A stretch of DNA of 64,000 bases, from the NCBI GenBank assembly GCA_938024995.1, contig CALJDU010000006.1:19052-83051 (forward strand). The letters are read 5' to 3'. The stretch is from an uncultured bacterium. Its GTDB lineage: Bacteria; Myxococcota_A; Polyangia; Polyangiales; Houyiibacteriaceae. Positions within the stretch are counted from its first letter, which is position 1; every line of letters starts with the position of its first letter. Below the pieces are notes generated by a model. The model worked only from the letters and a program-made list of their open reading frames with translations. It did not search any database and was not told the DNA's origin. Of this stretch, positions 27,610 through 37,729 are shown piece by piece. The position numbers and the translations under genes are program-made.

Positions 27610-28619
27610 GTGGCATCGGGACGAGACCGGCTGCTTGAGCAGTACCGAACAATGACGACGATCCGCCGCTTCGAAGAGGAGTCGGCGCGCGCCTATGCGC
27701 AGGGCAAGATCGGAGGCTTCCTTCATCTCTACATCGGCCAGGAAGCGATCGCGGTTGGCGCCGCGCACGCCCTACGCGATGGAGATCATGTCTTCCAGAC
27801 GTATCGCGATCACGGCATCGCGCTCGCGCTCGGCATGACGCCCCGCGCCGGGATGGCGGAGCTCTTTGGAAAAGACACGGGGTGCTCTCGCGGCCTCGGC
27901 GGCTCGATGCATTTCTTCGATGTCGAGAACGGCTTCTTTGGAGGTTGGGGCATCGTTGGCGGTCACCTCGCGCTCGCCGCGGGGGCCGCGTTCAAGTCCA
28001 AGTACCTGAACGACGGCAAGGTCACGATCTGCTTCTTCGGCGAGGGCGCGACCAACATCGGCGGCTTCCACGAAGCGATGTCGCTCGCCGGTCTGTGGAA
28101 GCTCCCGATCGTCTTCGTCTGCGAGAACAACCAGTACGCCATGGGCACACCCATGTCGCGCACCTCGGCGATCGAGGACCTGACGCTCAAGGCGGCTGGC
28201 TACGGGATGATCGGTGACCGCTTTGAGGGCCACGACATCGACACCACGACGAGTCGTTTGCAGCTCGCGGTCGACCGTGCGCGCAACGGTGGTGGGCCGA
28301 CCTTCATCGAGGTCCAGACGTATCGGTTCCGCGGTCACTCCATGAGCGACCCGGCGAAGTATCGCTCACGCGCGGAGCTGGAAGAGCGAAAGAAGTCCGA
28401 TCCCTGTCACATCGCGCGGACGCGTTTGATGGAAGCGGGCATCACTGAAGACCAGCTCGACGACATCGACGTCGAGATCGACACGCAGATCGACGACGCG
28501 ATCAAGTTCGCGAACGAATCGCCGCCCGCGAGCGAAGCGTTCATGCACAACTCGGTCTACGCGCCCTCGCTCATTACCGATCCCCATCGCTACGACCCGA
28601 CGAACGGAGGGCAGGCCTG

Positions 28620-28620
<1 letters not shown>
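27610..28620 (+). CDS. pdhA: Pyruvate dehydrogenase E1 component, alpha subunit
   Basis: 336 residues, the usual length for E1 alpha. Motifs: G-F-L-H-L-Y-I-G-Q-E-A near residue 35, R-G-L-G-G-S-M-H, the thiamine diphosphate motif G-E-G-A-T-N-I-G-G-F (GEG in place of the more common GDG), and the phosphorylation-loop-like Y-R-F-R-G-H-S-M-S-D-P. With E1 beta and E2 encoded directly downstream it makes acetyl-CoA from pyruvate. GTG start at 27610 with AGGAGGAA upstream; stop overlaps pdhB. The E3 (lipoamide dehydrogenase) gene is not in this window. Confidence 0.95.
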
Positions 28621-29606
<986 letters not shown>

Positions 29607-29614
29607 AGCACGAC

Positions 29615-30913
29615 ATGGCGAAGATCATCGGACTCCCCAAGCTCTCTCCCACCATGGAAGAGGGCACGCTCGCGGCCTGGGTCAAAAAGGAAGGCGACGC
29701 GGTCGACATCGACGACCTGCTCGCCGAGGTCGAGACCGACAAAGCGACGATGGAGTTCCGCTCCTTTGATCGCGGCGTGCTCCTCAAGATCCTCGTCCCG
29801 GCCGGAGAGACTCTCGCGCCGGACACCCCGGTCGCGATCATCGGCAAGGCCGGTGAAGACATCAGCGCGCTGCTCGCGGAAGTGGCGAGCCAGGGGTCTC
29901 AGGCTTCGACTCAAGCCGCGCCCGCTCCCGCTCCCGCGCCTGCGTCTGCGCCTGTTCCGGTGAACACGCCGCCCGCGCCCATGCCTGCGCATGCCTCGAG
30001 CGCGGTCCACGAGATGACCCAACGCGCGGTTCGTCGCGAAGGTGAACGCGTCCTCTCGTCTCCGCTCGTTCGGCGGATGGCGCGCGAACACGACATCGAG
30101 CTCCGCGCCGTGATCGGAACGGGTCCCAAAGGCCGCATCATCAAGCGCGACGTCGAGAGCTTCCTCGCGAGCGGCGCGGCGAGCGCTCAAGCGGTTTCTC
30201 AAAGCGCTTCACGTGGTGCGCGCCGCGGCCCTGAGATCGTCAAGGCCTCACAAATGCGCAAGACCATCGCGCGTCGCCTGACCGAGTCGAAGCAGACCGT
30301 CCCGCACTTCTACCTCACCATCGACGTCGACGCCGGTCCGCTCTGGGACGCGCGCAAGAAGATGAACGAGGCGCTCAAGAAGCAAGAGCGGAAGGTCTCC
30401 CTCAACGACCTCATCATCAAAGCGTGCGCGGTCGCGCTCCGTCGCGTCCCCGCGGTCAACGCCAGCTGGGCCGGCGACGCGATTCACTATCACCAGGTCG
30501 TCGACATCTCCGTCGCGGTCTCGGTCCCTGACGGCTTGATGACGCCGGTCGTACGTGACGCGGATGTGCTGGGCGTGCTCGAGATCAATGAGAAGGTCCG
30601 TGACCTCGCCAAGCGCGCGCGCGAGAAGAAGCTCGCGCTCGACGAGATGCAAAACGGCACCTTCAGCATCAGCAACCTCGGCATGTACGGCATCGAAGAG
30701 TTCGCCGCGGTCATCAACCCGCCTGAAGGCGCGCTCATCGCGATCGGCACGGTTCGCGAAGAGCCCGTCGTCAAAGACGGCCAGGTCGTCCCCGGCCGCC
30801 GCATGAAGATGACGCTCAGTTGCGATCACCGCGTGGTCGATGGCGCGATCGGAGCCCAGTATTTGGCGGCGCTCAAGAAGCTGATCGAGGCCCCGCTCAA
30901 CATGCTCCTCTGA
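29615..30913 (+). CDS. pdhC: Dihydrolipoamide acetyltransferase (E2)
   Basis: 432 residues in the normal order: one N-terminal lipoyl domain (residues 1 to about 78, lipoyl Lys within E-T-D-K-A-T-M-E), a Pro/Ala-rich hinge, the E1/E3-binding domain (S-S-P-L-V-R-R-M-A-R-E, G-T-G-P-K-G-R-I-I-K-R-D-V) and the C-terminal acyltransferase domain with catalytic D-H-R-V-V-D-G. Eight bases downstream of pdhB, so cotranscribed. A single lipoyl domain, as in many non-enteric bacteria. Confidence 0.95.
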   Translation: MAKIIGLPKLSPTMEEGTLAAWVKKEGDAVDIDDLLAEVETDKATMEFRSFDRGVLLKILVPAGETLAPDTPVAIIGKAGEDISALLAEVASQGSQASTQAAPAPAPAPASAPVPVNTPPAPMPAHASSAVHEMTQRAVRREGERVLSSPLVRRMAREHDIELRAVIGTGPKGRIIKRDVESFLASGAASAQAVSQSASRGARRGPEIVKASQMRKTIARRLTESKQTVPHFYLTIDVDAGPLWDARKKMNEALKKQERKVSLNDLIIKACAVALRRVPAVNASWAGDAIHYHQVVDISVAVSVPDGLMTPVVRDADVLGVLEINEKVRDLAKRAREKKLALDEMQNGTFSISNLGMYGIEEFAAVINPPEGALIAIGTVREEPVVKDGQVVPGRRMKMTLSCDHRVVDGAIGAQYLAALKKLIEAPLNMLL

Positions 30914-31004
30914 GGTGGCGCGTCGTCTCGACCGAGAGACCGTTGCATCGTGACCGCGTGAGATTTTTTCTCGACCTGGTGGGTGCGCGACTTAGCTTGG
31001 GCGG

Positions 31005-31550
31005 GTGCTTGCCGGCTGCCCTTCCTCTCGCTTCTTGAGCCTCGCTGTTTCGCTGCCCTGCGCTGTTGTTGCGCTGACGCTCTTCTCGACGTCGCTCACG
31101 GGCTGCGTAAAGCGCCACACGCCGCCTGCTGCGGACGCGCCGCGCGCAGAGATCACCTACATGATTCGGCACCACTACGCGACGCGTCCGCGCGGCATGT
31201 GTGAGCAGAGCCTCTTCGCGAACGGCAAGCTCGTTCGCCTGGATGAGGAGCGCGCGTGCGACGAGCGGCATCTCGAGACGAGCTTCTTCGTCGCGCCAGG
31301 GATGTACTGGTTCAACCACAACACGGCGTTCGAGGTCATGCGCGCCACGGACGACCGGGAGTACTTCTCGGCATCGTGCACCATTGAGCGCTCGTACCGC
31401 GTTGAAGCAGGCGAGCGTTACTTCATGCGCTACGACTTCTTCGCCAGCGGTGACTGCGCGACCCGCCTCTTCAAGCATGGTCCCAACGGGAGCCTTGAGG
31501 AGCTGACCGCGCAGGAAGATCTCCCGACGCGTGAGTCTCTTCGTCCGTGA
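31005..31550 (+). CDS. Small lipoprotein of unknown function
   Basis: 181 residues from GTG 31005 (an in-frame TTG at 31038 would also work). A hydrophobic stretch ends in a lipobox (S-L-T-G-C), then a mature domain with several Cys (for example at G-M-C-E-Q, R-A-C-D-E, A-S-C-T-I and G-D-C-A-T) and many aromatic residues. No family recognised. It lies between the pdh operon and a convergent MBL-like gene, with only four bases to the latter's stop. Confidence 0.6.
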   Translation: MLAGCPSSRFLSLAVSLPCAVVALTLFSTSLTGCVKRHTPPAADAPRAEITYMIRHHYATRPRGMCEQSLFANGKLVRLDEERACDERHLETSFFVAPGMYWFNHNTAFEVMRATDDREYFSASCTIERSYRVEAGERYFMRYDFFASGDCATRLFKHGPNGSLEELTAQEDLPTRESLRP

Positions 31551-31554
31551 CCGG

Positions 31555-32271
31555 CTAGTCGTCGAGCGCGGCGCGAACACCCGCGCACTCGTTGCCAACG
31601 ACCGGGTTGCCGTGTCCGAAGATGACCTCGCTGGGCGGCTTCGCGTCGAGCGCGTCGCGCATCTGCCGCTTGATCTCTTGCTTGTCGCTCCCCGACACCA
31701 TCAGGAAGAACCGGTTGAGCTTCAGGCCAGGGCCGCTCCCAGTGAACTTGTAGGCCAGCTTGATGGGGAGGAACGCGGGAAGGGCGGGCAGGTTCGAGAA
31801 GAGGTCGTTGAAGAAGAACGTGGTCCCCGCTGGCGTATCGACGCTCAGAAAGAGGTCCGGGAACTTCATATGCTCGGAGATATCGTGAATCGCGATACCG
31901 TTTGCCGCGCGCTCGCTCAGCTCTTTTAGCGGCGAGAACATCTTTAGATCACGGTGCTTTTTGCCGATCCGCTTCGCCGTCTTGGGATCCGCGTAGAGGT
32001 CGGCGTGTGGAAAGCGCTTTGACCACTCCGGCAGCCCGAGATGATGTACGCCGTTGGGAGCGACAAGCGCCCCCACCGGGCCAAGCCGCGCGACCTCGTC
32101 GAGAAGCGCATCCGGAGTCTTACAGCTGGGACTCACCACGATCAGCTCGTCGCCCGACCTCACGATCAGCGACCGTGCGATGCCCGGCCCAAAGGAGTAG
32201 GTCGCAGACCAAACCAAACCCTCGGTGTGCACGCGCAATCCGTCCGGTGTCTTGATCGATGGCGTCGTCAT
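31555..32271 (-). CDS. MBL-fold-like (DUF4336-type) protein
   Basis: 238 residues. The N-terminal part reads like a metallo-beta-lactamase fold (I-V-R-S-G-D-E-L-I-V-V-S-P, then L-V-A-P-N-G-V-H-H-L-G-L-P-E-W, later F-G-H-G-N-P-V), but the canonical H-x-H-x-D-H cluster is reduced to N-x-V-H-H, as in DUF4336 proteins, so hydrolase activity is doubtful. It is transcribed divergently from the lipid operon, and the pair of palindromic operators lies in the shared 186-bp gap, so the TetR could also control this gene. Confidence 0.65.
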   Translation of the reverse strand: MTTPSIKTPDGLRVHTEGLVWSATYSFGPGIARSLIVRSGDELIVVSPSCKTPDALLDEVARLGPVGALVAPNGVHHLGLPEWSKRFPHADLYADPKTAKRIGKKHRDLKMFSPLKELSERAANGIAIHDISEHMKFPDLFLSVDTPAGTTFFFNDLFSNLPALPAFLPIKLAYKFTGSGPGLKLNRFFLMVSGSDKQEIKRQMRDALDAKPPSEVIFGHGNPVVGNECAGVRAALDD

Positions 32272-32361
32272 CTCCTGTCCTTCACGCCTAAACGCGTAAT
32301 CGTCAATGATTACCGAAAAATAGACGACAGCGAGCGTTGAGAGTTACGATGACGAAACATG

Positions 32362-32399
32362 ACTGACGTGTCAGTCTAAAAAAGCACTGACACGTCAGT
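32362..32399. promoter_or_regulatory. Twin palindromic TetR-type operators
   Basis: Two 14-bp sites, ACTGACGTGTCAGT (32362-32375) and ACTGACACGTCAGT (32386-32399), are exact reverse complements of each other. Each has perfect 6-bp arms. They are 24 bp centre to centre, and each is followed by CTAA. They sit 59-96 bp before the first gene of a ten-gene operon whose last gene encodes a TetR regulator, the obvious candidate ligand. The divergent MBL-like gene starts 90 bp away on the other side. Confidence 0.8.
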
Positions 32400-32457
32400 C
32401 TAACTGAGCTACACCGCCCTCGTTCGCTGGCTGCGCTGGCGATGAAGAGGAATTTCT

Positions 32458-33117
32458 ATGAAGACCGCTGCGTTTTTCCGAGTCGAAGGCACGCTTTTGC
32501 CGCGACCCGCCATCACCACCGCTGCTTGGTTGGCCGCTAATGCGCAAGGCATCGGTGAGCGGCTGGCTCGTCTGGGCAACGTCGCCTTGGCCGCCCCCTT
32601 CGCGATCGCGGGTGAGCTCGCCGCGGGCGACGCTGCCGCAAGGGTGACCTGGATGGGCATCCGGAACATGACTGAGGACCGTCTCGTCGTGCTCTGCGAG
32701 GAGTTCTTCGAGAAGTACGTCGAAGACGATCTCGAGGAGGTCGGGCTCGACTTGCTCAAGCAAGCCAAGAAGCAAGGTCGCCGCGTCGTTCTCATCAGCG
32801 ACAACATCGATCTGGTGATCCAGCCGCTCGCCGACAAGCTCGGCGCGGACGACGTGATTTGCAACCGGCTTGAGATCCGCAACAGCAAGGCCACTGGGCG
32901 CTTGGAAGATCCCGTCCTCGGCGGTGGCGTCGCGGGGCAGTGGGCGCGCGGCTTCGCGAGCGAGGTCGGCATCGATCTCGAACAGAGTTTCGTTTACGGC
33001 GCGACCGCGGCCGACAGCTTGTTGATGAGCGCCATCGGTCAGCCGTGCGCGGTCAATCCCGACCGCCGCCTCCGCCGGATCGCGAAGGCCCACGACTGGC
33101 CCGTGGTGGAGGCGTGA
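32458..33117 (+). CDS. HAD-IB-like pseudo-phosphatase, first gene of lipid operon
   Basis: 219 residues with the overall pattern of HAD-IB (SerB-like) phosphatases: an N-terminal F-F-R-V-E-G-T-L, a helical cap, L-I-S-D-N (Ser114, motif II), and a C-terminal block V-Y-G-A-T-A-A-D-S-L-L-M followed by A-V-N-P-D-R-R-L-R-R. The nucleophile motif D-x-D-G-T is R8-V9-E10-G-T, and the Asp of Y-G-D is Ala182, so both catalytic Asp and a metal-binding Asp are missing. It is probably inactive as a phosphatase and may be a scaffold or lipid-binding partner. It follows the twin operators and begins an operon of ten genes. Confidence 0.75.
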   Translation: MKTAAFFRVEGTLLPRPAITTAAWLAANAQGIGERLARLGNVALAAPFAIAGELAAGDAAARVTWMGIRNMTEDRLVVLCEEFFEKYVEDDLEEVGLDLLKQAKKQGRRVVLISDNIDLVIQPLADKLGADDVICNRLEIRNSKATGRLEDPVLGGGVAGQWARGFASEVGIDLEQSFVYGATAADSLLMSAIGQPCAVNPDRRLRRIAKAHDWPVVEA

Positions 33118-33122
33118 AGAAG

Positions 33123-34829
33123 ATGGCGTTGAAGAAGACAGCGAAGAACATGAACAAGACGAAGGCGACTCACATGGCGGTGGACATGAAGAACGGTAGC
33201 GCGATCTCGATTCGCGACGACTTCCGCGGCAAGCACCTCGTCGTGACCGGCGTGACCGGCTTTCTTGGCAAGGTCTGGCTCTCGATGGTGCTCGATCGGC
33301 TTCCTGAGCTGAAGCGCGTCACCTTGCTCATCCGTCCCAAGAAGGGCGAGGACGCCTACGCGCGCTTCGAGCGCATCTTCGAAGCGTCGCCAGCGTTTCG
33401 TCCGCTCCGCGACAAGCTCGGTCAGGGGATCCGCTCGCTCATCGCCGACAAGGTTCGCGTCGTCGACGCGCAGGTGACGAAGCCCTGGTGCGGTCTCGGC
33501 GAAGAGAAGGCGCGTGAGATGATGGCCGACGTTGACGTCGTCGTGCACTTCGCGGGCTTGACCGACTTCGAGCCAGACCCGCAGCACTCCGTCGAGGCGA
33601 ACATTCACGGCGCGGCGCACGCGGCTGATCTCGCCTCCATCGCCAAGCACGCGCGCTACGTCCACGTCTCGACCACGTTCGTCGCGGGTCTGCAGGATGG
33701 TGAGGTCGCTGAAGAGATCACGCCCGGTGTGGGTCCGACCGGGGTGACCTTCGATCCGCACGAGGAGCTGAAGAAGCTCGAGCACAACATGGTGCAGGGT
33801 GAGCTCAAGCAAGAGCGCGTCGACGCGGTGACCGCGCAAGCCGTCTCGCTGGGTTGGCCCAACATCTACACGTTCAGCAAGGGTCTCAGCGAGCACCTGA
33901 TCGCGCTGCGCGAAGACGTCACCACGACGACCTTTCGCCCCGCGATCGTGGAGTGCGCGCGCAGCTACCCTTTCCGGGGCTGGAACGAAGGCATCAACAC
34001 CAGCGGCCCGATCGTCTGGCTCCTCTCGACCGCTTTCCAACGCTTGCCGGCTCGCGCCTCCAACAAGTTCGACGTCGTGCCGGTCGACACCGTCGCGCGC
34101 GCGATGATCTTGGTGACCGCCGCTTCGCTTCGGGACGAGGCCAAAGAGGTCTACCAGTGCGGCTCGTCGCACGCGAACCCGTTCACCTTCCGCCGCGCGG
34201 TCGAGCTCAACGCGCTCACCTTCCGCGGCATCTACGACAAGTCCGAAGACAAGACCGAGAAGAACCTTCTCCGTTATCTCGACCCGACCACGGTCGACCC
34301 CGACGTTGAGCAGGTCTTCGGCCACGCGCGCGTGCGCAAGGTCGCGCGCGCGACGCGGAACTTCATCCGCAAGGTGGACGTGAAAGAGACGCTCTCCAAG
34401 AAGCAGTACTCGCGCTGGGGAGAGCGCTTCGACAAGAAGCTCCGCTCCTTCTCGATGGACTGCCGCTCGACCGACCGCAAGCTCGGCAAGGTCGACGACA
34501 TGCTCAAGCAGTACCGCCCGTTCATCTACGATCTCGACTACGTCTTCCGCACCGACCACCTGGTCGACGAGACCGCCGCGTTGAGCGAAGCCGACCGCGA
34601 GGAGTTCGGCTTCATGCTCGACTACTGCTGGCGCGAGTACTGGATGAAGACGCAGATCCCAGGCCTCGAGCGTTGGTCCATCCCGCTTCTGAAGAACGAG
34701 AAGATCTACGATGACGTGCCGCTGCCCAAGCCGAACGACACGCAGGATCTGACGCGCGAGGCGGCCATGATTCTCGAAGAGAGCAAGAACCGCGACTCCA
34801 AGAATCGCGGCCAGCGAGCCAGCGCGTAA
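33123..34829 (+). CDS. Fatty acyl-CoA/ACP reductase (extended SDR, FAR type)
   Basis: 568 residues from ATG 33123 (GTG 33114, overlapping the previous stop, is an alternative). After a Lys-rich leader comes a Rossmann domain with V-T-G-V-T-G-F-L-G and the active-site Y-x-x-x-K in I-Y-T-F-S-K-G; T-F-R-P-A-I-V-E is typical of eukaryotic-type fatty acyl reductases. The remaining ~200 residues are helical, as in FAR C-terminal domains. These enzymes reduce acyl thioesters to aldehydes or alcohols with NADPH. Context with ACP, acyl ligase and PlsC fits a role in making alkyl chains for unusual lipids. Confidence 0.85.
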   Translation: MALKKTAKNMNKTKATHMAVDMKNGSAISIRDDFRGKHLVVTGVTGFLGKVWLSMVLDRLPELKRVTLLIRPKKGEDAYARFERIFEASPAFRPLRDKLGQGIRSLIADKVRVVDAQVTKPWCGLGEEKAREMMADVDVVVHFAGLTDFEPDPQHSVEANIHGAAHAADLASIAKHARYVHVSTTFVAGLQDGEVAEEITPGVGPTGVTFDPHEELKKLEHNMVQGELKQERVDAVTAQAVSLGWPNIYTFSKGLSEHLIALREDVTTTTFRPAIVECARSYPFRGWNEGINTSGPIVWLLSTAFQRLPARASNKFDVVPVDTVARAMILVTAASLRDEAKEVYQCGSSHANPFTFRRAVELNALTFRGIYDKSEDKTEKNLLRYLDPTTVDPDVEQVFGHARVRKVARATRNFIRKVDVKETLSKKQYSRWGERFDKKLRSFSMDCRSTDRKLGKVDDMLKQYRPFIYDLDYVFRTDHLVDETAALSEADREEFGFMLDYCWREYWMKTQIPGLERWSIPLLKNEKIYDDVPLPKPNDTQDLTREAAMILEESKNRDSKNRGQRASA

Positions 34830-34838
34830 AGGAACGTC

Positions 34839-35987
34839 ATGTCGACCATGTTCATCACTGGGGCCACGGGCTTCTTGGGCTCGTACGTCTGCGAGGTCCT
34901 GCTTCGCGAGACCGATCATCAGCTGGCGGTGCTCACGCGCGCCAAGAACCGCGAAGAGGGTGTCGCGAAGCTCTGGAAGTCGCTCCAGATGCACATGGAC
35001 GCCGAGCGCTTCTGGTCCGTGATCGATCGCTTCGAGATCATCACGGGCGACCTGACCGGCGATAAGCTCGGGATGAGCGATGACGACTACGAGTACGTCA
35101 CCAAGAACGCCGAGTCGGTGCTCCACATCGCGGCGTCGCTCAACCGCAAGAGCGCAAAGGCCTGCCTCAACAACAACCTCCGCGGCACGCTCAGCGTCAT
35201 CAAGCTCGCCAAGGCGATCGATGAGGACCACGGCCTGCGTCGTTTCAGTCACGTGTCCACCGTGGCGGTGTGCGGTCATCGTGATCGCGAGGTCGTGCTT
35301 GAGGACGAGTCGATCGACTGGAACCGCTCCGACTACGATCCCTACGGACGCACCAAGAAGTTCTGCGAGCACATGGTGCGCGAGCTCTTGCCCGATGTGC
35401 AGAAGACGTTCTTCCGGCCATCCATCGTCATGGGCGACTCACGGATGCCGGAGACCACGCAGTTCGACATGGTCCGCGCGTTCTGCACGCTCGCGGACCT
35501 CCCGGTGGTGCCCTTTGACGGCAACGTTCGCGTCGACATCGTCAACGCGAACTGGGTCGGCCACGCGATCGCGACGCTGCACGTCAAAGACAAGCCCGAT
35601 CACATGATCTACCACCTGAGCAGCGGCACCATGAGCCGCACCGCGAAGGAGGTCGCCCGCGCCATCGGTCGCGCGACAGGTCGCAATGCGCGCTTCGTTC
35701 CGCAGCTCGAAGGTCCGTTCGCGAGCGCGATGAACGGCCTCGCCGGGATGCGCGCGAAGAACACGCTCACCTTGGTCGGTTCGCTCTTCAAGGTCTTCCT
35801 CCCGTACATCACGTACGACACGGTCTTCGACAACACGCGCGCGGTGACTGAGCTGGGCGTCGCGCCCACGCCGTTCCCCGAGTACTGCACCGACCTGCAC
35901 CGTTTCGCGAAGGGCGTCGGCTACAAGTACCCCTACAAGCCGCTCCCGAAGAAGCCGGCCTCCGCGCAAAAAGAGATCTACGCGTGA
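34839..35987 (+). CDS. Second NAD(P)-dependent reductase (thioester-reductase-like SDR)
   Basis: 382 residues with I-T-G-A-T-G-F-L-G-S-Y-V at the N-terminus, V-L-H-I-A-A-S-L, and active-site Y-G-R-T-K-K-F-C-E. This is the extended SDR fold seen in carboxylic-acid/thioester reductase domains and sterol-dehydrogenase-like proteins. Nine bases after the acyl reductase and overlapping the next gene (GTGA). It may act on the aldehyde or alcohol intermediate, or reduce a second acyl thioester. Substrate not deducible. Confidence 0.8.
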   Translation: MSTMFITGATGFLGSYVCEVLLRETDHQLAVLTRAKNREEGVAKLWKSLQMHMDAERFWSVIDRFEIITGDLTGDKLGMSDDDYEYVTKNAESVLHIAASLNRKSAKACLNNNLRGTLSVIKLAKAIDEDHGLRRFSHVSTVAVCGHRDREVVLEDESIDWNRSDYDPYGRTKKFCEHMVRELLPDVQKTFFRPSIVMGDSRMPETTQFDMVRAFCTLADLPVVPFDGNVRVDIVNANWVGHAIATLHVKDKPDHMIYHLSSGTMSRTAKEVARAIGRATGRNARFVPQLEGPFASAMNGLAGMRAKNTLTLVGSLFKVFLPYITYDTVFDNTRAVTELGVAPTPFPEYCTDLHRFAKGVGYKYPYKPLPKKPASAQKEIYA

Positions 35988-37729
35988 CCGACACCTCCAA
36001 AAAGAAGGCGCGGGTTTGGCGGCCGGGCAGCAAGCCCAAGCACGTTCCCGAGCCCGTTCAAGAGCGGACGGAGTCCGATGGGCTCGCGCTTCGCGACGTC
36101 TCCACCGACGACGTCCGCGACTTCATGGACGACGTGGTCGCGAAAGCGAAAGCCAAGGACAAAGAGGGCCTACGCGACGTCGCCAAAGAGATGTTCAAGG
36201 TCGCGCGCCGTAAGCTGCGTGATCAGCTCGACGCCGATCGCATTTTGCAGATGGCGACGGGCGCGCTGATCGAGGCCGCCGGTGCGCGCTACGCGGTCGA
36301 CGCGGGCGATCGCTGGGCGCCGGGCAAGCCGCTCAAGATTTTGCTCGCGGGTTACAGCGGGACGCGCAACACGGGCGCGGACGTTCGCGTGGAAGAGATG
36401 ATCCGCCAGTTCCGGCACCTCTTCGGCGACGACCACGTCGACATGTCGATCTACTCGATTAACCCCGAGCTCACCCGCGGCTACTTCCGCACCGTGAAGC
36501 AGATCTACCTCCCGAAGGTCTTCCCGAAGACGCTCTTCGATACGATCCATGAGCAGCACATGGTCGTCACCTGCGAAGGCTCAATGTTCAAGAGCAAGTT
36601 CGCGAACGCGCTCTCGACGATGATGGTCGGCTCGCTGGGGATGGCGCTCGCGGAGCAGAAGCTCGCGGTCGGCTACGGCGGTGAGGCGGGCAAGATGGAC
36701 CGCTCGCTCCGCGACATGGTCACGAAGTACTGCGAGCACGCGCTCATCATCGCGCGGAACGAGAACAGTCAGCACATCTTGCGCAAGCTCGGCGTCGCGT
36801 CGCGCGCGGGGACCGACACCGCCTGGCCCTTCGAGCCGTCTCCGCCCGAAGTGGGTCGCGAGATCTTGATGAGCCACGGCTGGGACGGCGAGACACCGAT
36901 TCTCGCGCTCTGCCCGATCAACCCGTTCTGGTGGCCGGTGAAGCCGAACGTGCCCGCCGCGGCGATGAACGCGCTCACCGGCATGTACGACGACGTGCAC
37001 TACGGCAGCGTCTACTTCCACGCCGCCGGCAGCGAGATCGACGACAAGCAAGACGCCTACCTCCAAGCGATGGCGGACGCGACCGCGCGCATCATGAAAG
37101 AGCACGCGATCTTCCCTGTCATGTTCGGGAGCGAGCAGCTCGACCGCATCGCCGGCGAGAAGCTCATGGACAAGATCGAAGCGCTCACCGGTCGCACCTT
37201 CCCGGTCGTCGTGAGCGACGAGTACGACATGTTCGACATGGTCAGCGCGATGCGGAACTCGACCTACATGGTGAGCTCTCGCTATCACGCGATCGTGACC
37301 ACCATGGCGGGCGGGGTGGTCTCGGCGGGCATCACGATGGACGAGCGGATCCGCAACCTCATGAAGGACCGCGGCTCGCCCCACCTCGCGCTCGAGGTCG
37401 ATGATCCGGACCTTGGCGAGAACCTCTTCGAGACGCTCAAGATCTTGGTGCGGGACGCCGACGAGATCCGGGTCGGCATCGACGACTGCGTCTATCGCAA
37501 CCTGGAGCGCATGGGCGAGATGGGCGCGATCCTCGTCGACCACGTTCGCGCCGAGCATCCCGAGTTCCCGTTCCGCGAAGAGCTGGGCGAAGCCGGCGAT
37601 CCCTGGGACCACTTGCCCTCGTTCGACGACAATGTGAAGGCGCTCTGCGCGCGCGTCGAGGCGCGCCGCGAGAAGAACGCGCAAGGCGCGGGGGCCGTCT
37701 CCGAGAGCCCGCCTGAGGCGCGTGCATGA
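35984..37729 (+). CDS. Polysaccharide pyruvyl transferase family protein
   Basis: 581 residues. The core (about residues 115-480) fits the CsaB/WcaK pyruvyl transferase family: L-L-A-G-Y-S-G-T-R-N-T-G-A-D near residue 120, later S-S-R-Y-H-A-I-V, the counterpart of the conserved S-x-R-x-H motif. An N-terminal ~110-residue helical, Lys/Asp-rich extension is unusual. The family transfers pyruvate ketal groups to surface sugars using PEP. Finding one between acyl-modifying enzymes suggests that the product carries a sugar or is a glycolipid, or that the enzyme has been recruited to a new acceptor. Both ends overlap neighbouring genes, so it is clearly operonic. Confidence 0.8.
   Translation: MTDTSKKKARVWRPGSKPKHVPEPVQERTESDGLALRDVSTDDVRDFMDDVVAKAKAKDKEGLRDVAKEMFKVARRKLRDQLDADRILQMATGALIEAAGARYAVDAGDRWAPGKPLKILLAGYSGTRNTGADVRVEEMIRQFRHLFGDDHVDMSIYSINPELTRGYFRTVKQIYLPKVFPKTLFDTIHEQHMVVTCEGSMFKSKFANALSTMMVGSLGMALAEQKLAVGYGGEAGKMDRSLRDMVTKYCEHALIIARNENSQHILRKLGVASRAGTDTAWPFEPSPPEVGREILMSHGWDGETPILALCPINPFWWPVKPNVPAAAMNALTGMYDDVHYGSVYFHAAGSEIDDKQDAYLQAMADATARIMKEHAIFPVMFGSEQLDRIAGEKLMDKIEALTGRTFPVVVSDEYDMFDMVSAMRNSTYMVSSRYHAIVTTMAGGVVSAGITMDERIRNLMKDRGSPHLALEVDDPDLGENLFETLKILVRDADEIRVGIDDCVYRNLERMGEMGAILVDHVRAEHPEFPFREELGEAGDPWDHLPSFDDNVKALCARVEARREKNAQGAGAVSESPPEARA

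Noticed and set aside
30999..31014. Sequence with GG-N10-GC spacing near the small lipoprotein start
   Set aside because: The -24 element is poor (TGGGCGG) and it would lie across the proposed start codon; likely coincidence.
33039..35372. 777-codon antisense frame opposite the reductases
   Set aside because: Shadow frame; both reductases have intact motifs on the plus strand.
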